Source: Plantago major
Taxonomy: Eukaryota > Streptophyta > Magnoliopsida > Lamiales > Plantaginaceae
Reading direction: 5' to 3'
Assembly (NCBI GenBank): GCA_026545765.1
Contig: CM048842.1
Coordinates: 69,540,371-69,604,370, forward strand
Length of the DNA stretch: 64,000 nt
Shown here: piece by piece, positions 1 through 11,731 of the stretch
Layout of the letters: every line of letters begins with the position of its first letter
Numbering within the stretch: position 1 is the first letter of the stretch
Position numbers and translations under genes: made by a program
Notes under the pieces: model-generated
Told to the model about the DNA's origin: nothing
What the model saw: only the letters and a program-made list of their open reading frames with translations
The model's database searches: none

Positions 1-4
1 TGGA

Positions 5-304
5 ATGAAACGTTACCGTGGTAACAATCAAAACAACTATCGTGGTCAAAATAATTCCAGAAATGCTTATAAATATGAGCCCGGTAATAACGAGAGCAAC
101 ATTTGTTACCGTTGTGGAGACGCTGGGCATTTTGCGAAGGTATGTCACAGCTCACAACAAAGGGTTGACAGGTACAAAGCACCCCTTAAAGGAAAGACCA
201 ATGTGGAGACAAATATTGTCGAAACAGATGATGAATTCGATGACAGAACTGAGTTTCTGATTGCAAAAAGAACACATGAACTCGAACATGCATTGAACAA
301 TTAA
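5..304 (+). pseudogene. copia Gag C-terminal part with CCHC zinc knuckle
   Basis: An open frame of 99 codons, truncated by the window edge. A basic Asn/Arg-rich stretch is followed by a CX2CX4HX4C zinc knuckle (CYRCGDAGHFAKVC), the nucleic-acid-binding signature of Gag nucleocapsid. After it comes an acidic tail and a TAA stop. The zinc-knuckle codons contain a near-consensus splice donor (AAG|GTATGT, intron base 1 at 140). The following 250 bases do not encode an obvious Pol start. Gag here therefore ends before Pol rather than being fused to it, either by decay or as a real gag/pol arrangement. Confidence 0.8.
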
Positions 305-448
305 TATTTGCATGGTGTAATGCATCTACTTTATTATGGTTGTGTGGTTGATTTGTAAAATACTTGTTTGATGTATTTTCTTTACTTTTGTGTGCTTATC
401 AATGTAAGATAATGTATTGCTTTTCTGTAAGCAATATATCGTATTTTT

Positions 449-514
449 AAATAAATCAAGTTTTTATGTATAATCTTAAAAAATAAATAAATCAAGTTTT
501 TATGTATAATCTTA
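449..514 (+). repeat. tandem 28-bp duplication in the gag-pol gap
   Basis: The unit beginning ATAAATCAAGTTTTTATG occurs at 451-478 and again at 487-514 with a 36-base period. It contains AATAAA-like hexamers. It lies between the Gag stop and the protease region, just upstream of a pyrimidine-rich CTTGCATATAG that looks like a splice acceptor at about 537. Confidence 0.8.
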
Positions 515-555
515 CTTATGTTTTCTCTTGCATATAGAAAAACAACATATTTGAA

Positions 556-936
556 ATGACAATCACAAGCATTAAAGGAGAGACATGCTTGGCAGATAGT
601 GCTATCACTCACACCATATTGAATAATGCAAAATATTTCTCCAACTTGGTATTGGGAGAAACTGATGTGTATACAATCTCCGGAAAATCAAAGATCATTG
701 AAGGCTATGGAAAAGCCAATATTTTGTTACCGAAAGGAACAAAGTTGAAAATTGAGGTAGCATTATATTCCTCAAAGTCTCAAAGAAATCTATTGAGTTT
801 TAAAGATATTCGATCGAACGGATATCACATTGAGACAATGAACGAGAAGGGAAAAGAATACTTGTATGTTACAACTTCTCAATCGGGTAAGAAAAACATA
901 TTGGAAAAATTACCCGTATTACACTCCGGCCTGTAA
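556..936 (+). pseudogene. copia protease region
   Basis: A 126-codon open frame with LADSAITHTI near its start. This corresponds to the D-S/T-G aspartic protease active site of copia Pol, but Ala replaces the usual Gly, so activity is doubtful. Further on it has the conserved LYSSKSQRNLLSF segment that normally precedes the pre-integrase domain. It ends at a stop just before the next open frame begins at 943. Confidence 0.8.
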
Positions 937-942
937 TATACA

Positions 943-1351
943 ATGATAAGAAAGGCGGAAGTTTATGCAGTAGTAAACCAAGGGATTACTACTGACTTCA
1001 ATGTTAGGCATGACCGGTTGGGCCATCCCGATACAACAATGATGCGTAAAATTATTGAGAATTCATGTGGACATCCTTTGAAAAAAAAGAAAATATTACA
1101 AACCCATGAATTAGCATGTACGGCTTGTTCTCAAGGAAAATTGATTACAAGGCCATCACCAAGCAAAGTTCAATCTGAAAATCCCGTATTCTTGGAAAGA
1201 ATTCAGGGAGATATATGCGGACCAATACAGCCACCATGTGGACCGTTTAGGTACTTTATGATCCTAATCGATGCACCGACTAAATGGTTGCATGTATGTT
1301 TATTGTCGACTCGCAATATGGCATTTGCAAAATTATTGGGACAAATAATAA
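943..1351 (+). pseudogene. copia pre-integrase zinc finger and integrase N-terminal part
   Basis: The frame contains the HDRLGHP histidine motif and the CTACSQGK cysteine pair of the GAG-pre-integrase (HHCC) domain. The start of the integrase core follows, including QGDICGPI with the first catalytic Asp. The coding sequence is cut at 1351 by the inserted MITE; the open frame runs on only as MITE sequence. The core resumes after 2047. Confidence 0.85.
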
Positions 1352-2044
1352 GGCTCTGTTTAGCAAAACTAGCTGAAAAGCTAGCTGGTAGCTGGTAAGC
1401 TAGTTGGTAGCTGTTTAGCTAGCTGGTAGCTGGTTAGGTAGCTGATAAGATAGCTGATTAGGGAGCTGATTAACTAGCTGAGAAGCTAGCTGGTATTTTG
1501 TAAAATGACATAAAAGGTCTTTACTCTTATTTTTATTTCCTTTAACCTTTCTCATCGTATTATTAGTACAATTATTCTAATATATATTCAATGTACTTTA
1601 CATCACCACTTTAATAACATCATCAAAATTATCAGAAGTTGAAAGAAATATTCGTTGAGCATTTTAACTTAGTAATGAAAAAAATCAGTAATTGATGTGT
1701 ACTATATGTGTGCGTTTTAAAGAGATGCGGATGCATTAATCCTTATGCTAGTTGCAAACAAGTACACAAAGTGTATAACAAAGGATCCAACAATATAAAA
1801 TATAAGTCGAGATTAATAAATAATAAAAACGGGTAGTTTTTCCTTCTTTTTTTTCTAATTTAGGTCAGGGATATTTTCAGAATGAAAAAGATAAGAAGGA
1901 GCTTCTTTTTAAAAAAAAGCTAACTTGGGTTAGCTTCTTAACCAGCTAGCTAATTTAAGAAGCTGCGCGTTCACGTAACGAGCTTTTTATTAGTCAATGG
2001 TAAAAAAAGCTCATGGAGCTGAAAAGCTAGTGGTAAACAGAGCC
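1352..2044. mobile_element. Tourist-like (PIF/Harbinger) MITE in copia integrase
   Basis: The two ends are inverted: the left begins GGCTCTGTTTAGC, and the right read on the minus strand begins GGCTCTGTTTACC. Both sides are flanked by the 3-bp duplication TAA (1349-1351 and 2045-2047), typical of Tourist/PIF-Harbinger insertions. It is 693 bp, carries no coding capacity, and is AGCT-rich next to both ends. Removing it rejoins the integrase reading sense. Confidence 0.85.
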
Positions 2045-2047
2045 TAA

Positions 2048-3126
2048 GACTACGAGCATAATTCCCTGATTATACAATCAAGAACATTCGTCTTGATAAT
2101 GCTGGTGAATTTACATCACAAGCCTTTAATGATTATTGCATGTCAATTGGTATCAATGTTGAACATCCAGTTGCGCATGTTCACACATAAACTGGCCTCG
2201 CCGAATCTTTGATAAAACGTCTGCAATTGATTGCAAGACCATTGTTAATAAAATCAAAGTTGCCAACATCGGCATGGGGGCATGCAATATTACATGCAAC
2301 ATCGCTTATACGCATCAGGCCATCAAGTTATAATCAAACATCTCCATATCAAATGGTTCGAGGTCAGGAACCAAATATTTCCCATCTAAGAACATTTGGA
2401 TGTGCGGTATATGTGCCGATTTCACCACCACAATGCACAAAAATGGGACCCCAAAAGAGATTGGGGATATATGTTGGGTATGATTCTCCAAGTATTATAA
2501 GATATTTGGAACCATTGACTGGAGATCAATTTACGGCCAGATTTGCCGACTGTCATTTTGATGAAAGAAATTTCCCAACATTAGGGGGAAAAAGAAAACA
2601 GCTGGAAAAGAGTATCTCATGGGAAGATACATCATTGAGAAGTTTGGATCCTCGAACAAAACAATGTGAACAGCAAGTTCAAAACATAATTCATTTGCAA
2701 GCTATTGCAAATCAACTACCAGATGCATTTACTGACCTTAAAAGGGTAACAAAATCACATATTCCAGCTGCAAATGCTCCAGTAAGAATTGATATCCCTA
2801 GAGGACAATCTTCTACTGAAAATGAGGCTAACGCACGCCAGAAGCGTGGTAGACCTCTTGGTTCCAAGGATAAAAATCCTCGGAAAAGAAAAGGAGCAAT
2901 CACAGAAAGTTGTCTAGAAGAGGACACAAAAGCTCAAGAAGAGCACTCTGACATAATAAATAAGGTTCAAATTCAAGTAGAACCTCAGGCGCCTGAGAAC
3001 GAAGAAATATCGATTACTTATGTCTTGTCTGAAAAAAGATGGAACCGAAATGAAATCTACATCGACAATATATTTGCTTATAACATAGCTCTTGATATCA
3101 TGGGAGAAAAGAAAGGATTGGCCTAA
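2048..3126 (+). pseudogene. copia integrase C-terminal part to start of reverse transcriptase
   Basis: Integrase resumes with LDNAGEFTS, the second catalytic Asp region. A premature TAA follows at 2188-2190, where this family normally has a sense codon. From 2209 to 3126 the frame is open: the catalytic-Glu helix (LAESLIKRLQLI), the HLRTFGCAVYVP segment typical of copia integrase C-terminus, a basic GRPLGSKDKNPRKRK stretch, and the approach to RT. It ends in a frameshift at about 3122, after which RT continues in another frame. Confidence 0.85.
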
Positions 3127-4662
3127 GTGGAAAGAGGCAATAGACGCAGAGTTGGAATCTCTTGCGAAGCGGAAGGTATTTGGACATGTGATCCAAGCAC
3201 CAAATGATGTAAAACTAGTGGGAACCAAATGGGTTTTTGTGCAAAAAAAGGAATGATAAAAATGAGATTGTAAGATACAAAGCAAGGCTTGTGGCACAAG
3301 GTTTTTCCCAAAGACCTGGTATTGATTATGAAGAAACATATTCTCCAGTTGTAGACGGAATCACTTTTCGCTACTTGATAAGCAGCCGTCTGAAGAAAAG
3401 TTGGAAATGTCTAATGGATGTGGTCCTTTGCTATTTGTATGGCTCATTGGAAAATGAAATTTACATGAAAATTCCGGATGGATTCGAGATACAGAAACAC
3501 CTGATGGATCTCGATAAATGTACTCAATAAAAGCGAACAAGTCTTTATAATGGATTGAAACAATCCGGTGAATATGGTACAATCGTTTGAGTACATTCTT
3601 GATTAAAGAAGGTTACAAAATGATCCCATATGTCCATGTGTTTATCAAAAGATCCGGATCCGAGTTAACGATCACGATCATGTATATGGCGACTTGAACA
3701 TTATTGGAACTCCAGGAGAGTTATCAAAAGTCGTGTGCCTATTGAAAAATGAATTTGAAATGAAAGACCTTGGGAAAACCAAATTTGTTTTAGGTCTTCA
3801 GATTGAGCATTTAAAGGGCGGTGTTTTTATGCATCAATCCACATACACAACAAAAGTGTTGGAAAGATTCAATATGGGAAATGCACATCCGTTGAGTACA
3901 CCAATGGTTGTACGATCACTGAATGTCGAGAACGATCCATTCCGACCTTGTGACGATGATGAAGAACTTCTAGGCCCCCAAACGCCATATCTAAGTGAAA
4001 TTGGTGCACTGATGTATCTTGCTACAGATACAAGACCAGATATAGCATTTGTTGTAAATTTATTAGCAAGATACAGTTCTTCTCCAACTCAAAGGCATTG
4101 GAACGGGATAAAACACCTCTTGCGATACCTTCAAGGAACAAAAGAAATGGGGTTGTATTATCCTGACTCCTCTACCTCGGGATTATCTGGTTATGCAGAT
4201 ACAAGATATTTGTCTGACCCACATAATGGTCGATCTCAAACAGGTTATGTGTTCACCTGTGGAGGTACGGCTATTTCTTGGCGGTCTATAAAACAAACAA
4301 TGGTTGCTACCTCTTTTAATCATGCAGAATTCCTAGCAATCCATGAAGCAAGCCGTGAATGCATTTGGCTGAGATCTATCACGCACCACATTTGACAAAT
4401 GTGTGGACTCCCTACAATGGAAAACTCCCCGACTATAATCCACGAAGATAATGCAGCTTGCGTTGCTCAGTTAAAGGAAGGTTTCATCAAAAGTGACAGG
4501 ACAAAACATATCCTACCCAAATTCTTCTTCACACATGAACTACAACAGGAGAATAAAATTCATGTGCAACTGATCCGCTCAAGTGAAAATTTGGCAGACT
4601 TATTTACCAAATCTCTTCCTACTTCAACTTTCGAGAAACTACTACACGCAATTGGCATGTGA
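3127..4662 (+). pseudogene. copia reverse transcriptase and RNase H
   Basis: Recognisable RT blocks run through several frames, including RYKARLVAQGFSQRPGIDYEETYSPVV at 3270-3355. The YVDD catalytic box is broken at about 3682-3699: the codons read as Val-Tyr-Gly-Asp-Leu, with one residue lost and one Asp replaced. From 3694 to 4395 the frame covers the thumb/connection region and RNase H (SGYAD, then ISWRS). A stop at 4393-4395 splits RNase H from its last segment (4399-4662), which has the EDNAACVAQ and RTKHI motifs. Confidence 0.88.
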
Positions 4663-4823
4663 TATTTGAAGGAAATCAAGTAACGTAACCATCAGGGGGA
4701 GTGGAATACGTGCTGTACTCTTTTCCTTCGCTAAGGTTTTTTTTTCCACTGGATTTTTCTTTAGCAATGTTTTTAACGAGGCAGCATGTTCTATGCGTAT
4801 AACTAGCTCTATGATGGGCATTC

Positions 4824-4832
4824 AAGGGGGAG
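4824..4832 (+). other. polypurine tract of the copia element
   Basis: The purine run AAGGGGGAG lies immediately before the TGTTGTG start of the 3' LTR, where the plus-strand primer of a retroelement is expected. Confidence 0.75.
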
Positions 4833-5044
4833 TGTTGTGAAAAGAACAGATTTCACTAAGGTGAAATGTTCTTTCCTCCTTGGGTGAATGCCCATTTTTC
4901 TTCCTCACACAGTATATGCATTAATTGTATGAAGAAAATGTCTGATGAAGTTTGCCTATAAAAGGCCATTCAGTATGATGAATGAAATACAACGCGGGAT
5001 ATATATTTCAGTCTAAATACTTGTTCTTTCATTGTGTTATTACA
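4833..5044 (+). repeat. 3' LTR of the copia element
   Basis: It starts TGTTGTGAAAAG after the polypurine tract and ends TTACA, giving a short LTR of about 212 bp. A stem near the start pairs GAACAGATTTCAC (4844-4856) with GTGAAATGTTC (4861-4871). A TATA-like CCTATAAAAGG lies at about 4955. The end is inferred from the terminal CA, because the partner LTR is outside the window. Confidence 0.65.
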
Positions 5045-7745
5045 AGGATAACTTAAATTTAGGCAATATATTAGGGATGGGGATCCCAGAATTGAAGTTT
5101 TTACATTTTACCCTACAACTTGGTGTTTTATCCTAAATATAATAATAAAATACATTACGAGATACCTGATGTTCGGTTGATTATAGAAATAATCTTCTCT
5201 TATGTACCACTTTTGTGTACCAATGTTGTAAGTTGTATCTCATCGCTCAATATTTTGTTGTACGATATACTTCCTCCGTATAGTATCAACGTTCTCATTT
5301 TGCCATTTTTACGTCTCATACAAAGATTAACATTTCCAATCTTGTGCAACTCTTACTTATATATCACACTTAACTAATATCCACATATTACATTTCATAT
5401 TTACAAATTTAGCAACACACTATCTACTTTTTATGCCTTCTTATTCTTTGTTCATTTAAATAATATACAATTTTTTAATTTAATAACCCACTATAACTTT
5501 TCACATTTTTTATTATTTTTCAGTTTAAATAATATTCAACTTTCCAACTTCCTTATTTTGTTGACTAGAAGGACCTTGTCTTGGGACGGAATGATATAGT
5601 ACTAGCTAGTGTTGTATTTAGTGGGTAATGAGTGAAAACGATGTTGGAGATAATTGTATAGAGACAGAAATATGTGGAAATGCTAAATCTTAAGGCGTAA
5701 ACGAAATCACTTTACAAAAAGCAACATTTTTCCTAACTAAGAAAAGAATGCTTTCGGGATACAAAAAGGACTTGAGAATTTATATGAAGAGTGTAGAATG
5801 AAGAAAGAATAATTTTTTGGTGTGTCAATGGACAGATCGAGCACTTCAATTTATAGTGCTAGAAGTGATGCTTATGAACAGATGCAAGATTTCATAACAA
5901 CCATATAGGAAAAGATGTGTCTTTCTATTTAATGGATATATCCGTTCATTTACACAGCAACAACTAATACAATGGCTAATGTTACATCCTTTGGCATGTA
6001 GCTATTCGGATATTAATACTCTTGCACCGCTTCGTCATCTGTCGCACCGTTTCGCTTTTGCTTGCACCACTTCGTTGCTTTCTTCTTTGTTTGCTTAACA
6101 AATTATATTTCAAACGAGATCTGTTTAAGTTCGTCTATTATGATTTTTTATGGTTGATGTCCATATGACGAGGGTCAACACCATGAATTGAAGCATCCTC
6201 CTCCTCCTCCTCTCTCTCTCTCTCTCTCTCTCTTATAGATGAAATATGAGTTTGCATTTAATATGTAATCAAGATTCAAGGATGACTGAAAAAGCTAACT
6301 GTATGGTATGGACGTATGTTACTGATGTATTTTGGCGTATGGTAAATTATCACAACTTGGTTGAAACATACAGATTGGAACATCTGCAACTACTCACAAC
6401 ATTCTACATGGTAGATCTTCATTCTACTTATTTTATTGAGTTAACAAAATAATCCGAGATTGTTACACTTACAGACATGCACATAACACTGTGTGCATAA
6501 ATTTGGTGCATATATGATATATTGCATCATTATTAGCATAAATTTTACGAATTAATCTCTCTTTCGAGTTTTCTAGTACAGAAACTCGGCCATCAGTCTT
6601 CAACAATCATAAAAGCATATGCATTGGAATCTATGGATTACCAATGCACCGGACATTAGTGGAACCATACCTGGCAAAACAAGAGTCCACACAAGCCATG
6701 ATATCTCAATGTGTGCGCTGTAATAAACCCGGTGAACGTGTCATGTTGCACTGTTCCGATGAATGAGTGGCGTTGCCACCTTCTTGCGTGGCCAGCCACG
6801 ATGACACCTTGACGACTATGTGTGAATCGCCCACAATAGAGTTCCGTACATATATTTCTTTATTTTCAGGATTTTTAAATTCATTTTATTTTTGCAATTA
6901 AGTGATTTGAATTTCGAATGTTTTTTGTATTTTAGATTTTACAAGTCGTGTTTTATATGTAAGTGTGTTTTCGATTGTTCAAATATTATTCTTACAATTA
7001 AAATAATAAACTCTAAGAAATAGCCGAGATTAAGAAGAACACACACCTGGAAAATGATAAATAAAAGTGGAAAAACAAGAAAAAGAAAACGAAACAAAAA
7101 AAGAAGAAGAAAAAGACGCGAAATAAAAGAAACATATAAAAAATCCTGGGAGATGCGTCTGGGAATCTCATACGCGTCCCACAGTCAGATTTTGATGGAT
7201 TTCTGATCAGCCGATGATCTGATCTTTAACAGTTGAAGATGGTTAGAGAATTTGAGGTCATGCATGCGCTGCGCTGATGCACAAGTTTAGTTTGATTTCC
7301 CTAATTAGGAAGGAAGGCTGCAAGTAGGCTTTCTCATTGCGATATGATTATAAGTTGTCAAATACTACGTGGCATTGATGGAAATCACAGGAGCAAGATG
7401 GCAGTGACCGCGTAAATTCAACAAAAAAGGGGGGGATGACTTGAAATAATCGGTCTAACAAACAGCAGTTTGGTTGGAGTTGGACTTTTGCAATCAATAT
7501 TGGTGGGGATGAAGATAGAGATGTAGAGGGGTTTAGGACCAGTTAATTTGAATAAGTGTAAAAGTGAGGACCAGAAATATATGAACGACACAACAAGACA
7601 AGTAATACATGCCTAGAATCAATGTGAAAAGATGATGTTTGTAGAGACTAGAGCAAGTGGAAGTAATGTTAGAAAACAAGAGATGAGATATACGGTGGGA
7701 GCAGTTAATCACCTTCAATATATAATTTCATTGGTTTATTTAATA
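5045..7745. other. intergenic, no gene recognised
   Basis: This is AT-rich DNA with only short random open frames and stops in all frames. It holds a CT microsatellite at about 6207-6233. It may also contain a diverged Stowaway-like element at about 5270-5600 (CTTCCTCCGT on the left, GGGACGGAATGA on the right), which is too diverged to delimit. No conserved protein, tRNA or rRNA was recognised. Confidence 0.6.
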
Positions 7746-7780
7746 CTAGAATAACGACACACGCTACGTGTGTGGAGCGT
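7746..7780 (-). mobile_element. putative Helitron 3' terminus (minus strand)
   Basis: Read on the minus strand, a stem with a short loop (CACACACG, then CGTGTGT) is followed about 8 bases later by CTAG and then T. That is the standard plant Helitron 3' end. The body would extend to higher coordinates, but I could not identify a 5' TC end or Rep/Helicase coding sequence. Confidence 0.5.
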
Positions 7781-8678
7781 ATCCCAGATCTACACTGTAT
7801 GTATATAAAAAGTTAGGCTATGTTCTATTCATCTGAAAACTCATTAATTTTAGTTCAGTTCAGTTCGATTCAGACGAAGAGAACAGATCTTTAGTCGGTG
7901 TGGTCCGTGTGGAGACATAGTGTTTGGTTACAAAGTGGAATTGAATTTTATCATTCAAATTGCATTTTTTTTTATACAACTCGAATTTAGAAAACTCAAT
8001 TTTAATTTGTAGCTAAATACATGGTAATATCTCTCTCACAAACCCAGTGACTTTGAACTTTGACTGCATTTTTATTCACTTCATGCCAGGTCCACTTTCC
8101 CATCTCTTTCTTTTCTGGTAAATTAAGTTCCAGTACAAGATCTGGGACTTTATCTGTCCCAGCCCATGACCCTTTTAATGTATTTCAATTCATTGAGCCC
8201 AATGTGTAGGATAAATTGTTTCATCTAGCTCCATGTAGGTGTCAGCCTATCAACCTTGGGGACTTCACAATTAGACACGCCTAATTATTGCCAAACAAGT
8301 AATTAAAGCAACTTTAATTGCAATTTCATACCACACCCTTGATCAAATAACTCCCCCAAATAAATCCTGTGCCATTTCAAAAAAATTAGGCAAAGTCTGA
8401 TAGCATTTGTCGATACCATCTGGGAACAAAGAATAAAAAAAAAAAAAATTCTTCTCAAAATTGTCAGTTCGACCTTACACTGATATGTAATACAATGTAA
8501 AAATTATACCAATATTCATGTCTTTTCGTATTCTTCAAATAGAAACCAATTTTAACTATATTTCGACAATTTCAAATTCCAGTGTTCTTACACTCTTAAA
8601 TTGCAAAAAGATTTTTTTAATTGTAATTTCATTAATTTCAACGACTAAACACTTACGTCCGCTCAAATTCAAAAATAT

Positions 8679-8778
<100 letters not shown>

Positions 8779-8846
8779 TTAAATTTCACTTGTTCGCCTC
8801 TTAAATCCAAATAAGCGAAAATAGAAGGGAGCCCGTATGGGCTTGC

Positions 8847-10630
8847 TAGTTTCAATGAGCTTGTGGGTCTCCAATCGGGCTTTAGGGGGCAAATGAAAAT
8901 AGAAGTGAGCCCGTCCGACACTGTACATGCTTAAAACGCACATAGGGGTGCACTGTCTATTTTCACTTGGACATCGAACGAAAGTCCACTGTCTATTTTC
9001 ACTCGGGCACCGAAGGAACTCACTTCCATAGATATACTTTAATTCATTGTTTGGCGCAATTTTTGTCTTTTACTCTACTGAGTCGGGCTTGCAGGTCTCC
9101 AACCAGCCTTTTTAGGGGCAAATAAATTATGATGCAGATTAAAAAAAAAAATTGACACAAATAAAGAGATGGTAAAGTTTACAACCTCTAGATTTAAAAA
9201 AAAAAAAGGTTATTTTTTTTATCGGGCTATGCATATGGCGTTAGCAATTAACTTGTACAACAAATTTCTTTTTTTACCCCTCATTCTTAGGTTGAGCTTG
9301 TAATTTTGTATGCATCTTCTTTTTATAAAAGTTAGGTCTATAAAAGTTAAATGCAACGCCACCCACGCGCCTAATCAAATTAAATATATTAAATTTTAGT
9401 AGCGCGTGCGTGCCCGGTACCCAAGTGAAAATAGAAGTGAGCCTGTCTGGCACCCTACATGCTCAAAATGCACGTAGGGGTGCGCAAAGCGCAGTCTACT
9501 TCCACGGGCACCGAACGGACACTTTAATTTCATTGTTTGGCGCGACCCTCCCGGTGCTCAAGTGGAAATAAAAGTGAGCCCGTTCCGTACATGCTCAAAA
9601 TGCACATCGGGGTGCGCAGTCTATTTCCACTCAAACACTGAACAAACTCACTTCTATATATTTAATACTTTAATTTAATTGTTTGGCGCGATTTTTTTAC
9701 CCTACCTAGTTGGACTTCTATGTCTCCAGTCGGGATTTTTTTAAAGGGCAAATGATATATGCTGAAGAATAAAAAAATGACAAAAAGAAAGAGATGTCAC
9801 TTTTTTCGTTTGCACTTTTATATCTAAAAAAGGTTATAAACTGTGCGCCCCAGAATCTCAAACTCAAGATAGCTTATGGGGCTCAGAGTCTATTTCCACC
9901 CGGACACCGTGGATGCTCAAAATAACATTTAATGTTAAATTTAATTACATCGCCACAAAAGAGCTCGATCGGTAACCCGTCAAGCCCGATCTCGGTAGGG
10001 GTAAAATAACATGCGCCCATATAATGAAAGTAAAAATATTTTTTGACACTTTTGTAGATATTTAATATTTTTGAATTTGCAATTATGGGACACGCAATTT
10101 ATTTCCACTTGGGCTCGGGTACCGCTCAAGCTCAATTTTAAAGAGTTAACATTATAATTTAAGTGTTACTTTTTATCTTTCACAAATTGTTAAATATTTG
10201 CTATTTTAAATTTGCAATTCTGGGGCGCGTAGTCTATTTCCACCTGGGCGTCATACGGTCTCAAAATAACATTTAGTGTACAATTTAATTATAACGCCAC
10301 AAACAAACCCGGTCGCACAAACAAGCCCAATCGGTGGCCCGCAAGCATGACCCTGGTAGGGTAAAATAACATGCGCCTAAATAATGAAAGTAAAATATTC
10401 TTTGACATTTTTTAAAATATTTGATATTTTTATTTGGGGGCGCAGTCTATCTCAACTCGAACACTATCTAAAAAATTGTAAAAGAAAAAATGCAACAATG
10501 AAATTAAAATAATAAATATCAAAGTGAGCCTGACTGAAGCCGATTTGAGATAAATTGCGCGTCCCATAATTTCAAATTCAAGATATCCTATGGGATGTGC
10601 AATCTATTTTCACTCGGGCACCATACGTGG
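8847..10630. repeat. degenerate dispersed/tandem repeat field
   Basis: A module with the words GTCTATTTCCACTCGGGCACC and GAAAATAGAAGTGAGCCCGT recurs in diverged form. The first word occurs at about 8953, 8989, 9493, 9618, 9888, 10093, 10228, 10441 and 10600. The second occurs at about 8892, 9424, 9559 and 10516. Shared spacers include TTTAATTCATTGTTTGGCGC and GGTAGGGTAAAATAACATGCGCC. Spacing is irregular, averaging about 200 bp. I saw no coding potential. It may be an old tandem satellite or the body of a non-autonomous element. Confidence 0.65.
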
Positions 10631-10639
10631 TTTTAGTAG

Positions 10640-11476
10640 CTACTATATTTTATAATTCACTGTATCATCTAATTAATAATTTGATTAATATTTATACCTG
10701 AACAATGTCTATTTTATCATACTAGTAAGTAATTTTTTGTTGAAGTTTTGGTACTTAGTATACATGCAAATGTACGCTTGGGAGTAATATATAAAAGGGA
10801 AACAATTTGGTTCTTAGAATGGAATTAAGGTAAAATAGCAATGGACAGTTAATTCATTTAAACACAATTAATTAGAGATAAACAAACAATAAATGAAACA
10901 TAACTATAACTAATGCTTTAAAGGTTGTACTTCGATTGTATCATATGCATTAAATGTTATACAGTACAACACACTAAAATATTAGGAGGTAGTATAGCAT
11001 GCTACATATTAGAAAAAACCATGGAGCTGTGGCATGGATATAATGCATGGGGGCTCCTAATAAAGAAGCCATATAAAGAACTAAGAGAAGAGAGCGAGGA
11101 AAAAGGGAAAGAGGAGACAGTCAGACATAGAAAGAAGATGAGGTGGTTGTGAATTGTGATGCTTTGTGACCGTTCGTGTAACTCACGCCTATTTATATGT
11201 GAGACTGAGACTGTTCTCAAAGAGTGGCTTTTTACAAAGAGATCATTAAATTGAGGTTTAACCGCTCAGTTCTCCACGCGCCAAGAATTTGGTTATTATA
11301 TTAAAAAAATAAAATATAATAATTATACTTTAAAACATTCTACTAACCCAAGGCTATATTCTCTTCACAATCTACCAATGACCAATCTAACGGTCCGATG
11401 AGGTTTATTATTTCCATTGCATTCTTCAGTGTAATTTACTCAGACATTGTGTCGGTTAGAAACTGATTCCCAATTA
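10640..11476. other. intergenic, no gene recognised
   Basis: AT-rich DNA. The short open frames at 10925-11152 and 11002-11220 overlap on opposite strands and match no family I know. Nothing else is supported. Confidence 0.55.
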
Positions 11477-11729
11477 CTCTCCTATCAGTTTCATCTTCTC
11501 ATTTAACCTTTTTCTGGTCAACATCGTTCAACTTTGAGTTTGATTTAATTACTTATAATACCTCTGATGAATTTTTAAAAAATATAAAATGAAAAATTAA
11601 AATGTAAATATTTAATAATATAAATTTTTAATTTTTTTACCAACAATATTTATGAGTAATTCACATATAAAGTTTATAAGCATTGACCAGAAAAAGTCAA
11701 ATGGGAAGATGAAACTGGGACGGAGTGAG
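11477..11729. mobile_element. Stowaway-like MITE
   Basis: The left end CTCTCCTATCAGTTTCATCTTC matches the reverse complement of the right end (CTCACTCCGTCCCAGTTTCATCTTC). The similarity runs on through TTTTTCTGGTCAA. Both ends abut TA (11475-11476 and 11730-11731), the Tc1/mariner target. The size is 253 bp with an AT-rich centre and no coding capacity. Confidence 0.8.
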
Positions 11730-11731
11730 TA

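Larger units (their letters stand above)
1..5044 (+). mobile_element. Ty1-copia retrotransposon, 3' portion, decayed
   Basis: Ordered remnants of gag zinc knuckle, protease, pre-integrase zinc finger, integrase, reverse transcriptase and RNase H are all on the plus strand, followed by a purine-rich tract and one LTR. The order PR-IN-RT-RH is diagnostic of Ty1-copia. The 5' LTR and start of gag lie upstream of the window. The element is dead: it has in-frame stops, frameshifts, a damaged RT active site and a MITE inserted in integrase at 1352-2044. Confidence 0.93.

Noticed and set aside
5270..5600. Possible Stowaway with CTTCCTCCGT and GGGACGGAATGA ends
   Set aside because: The ends are too diverged and the flanks are ambiguous; mentioned only in the intergenic note.
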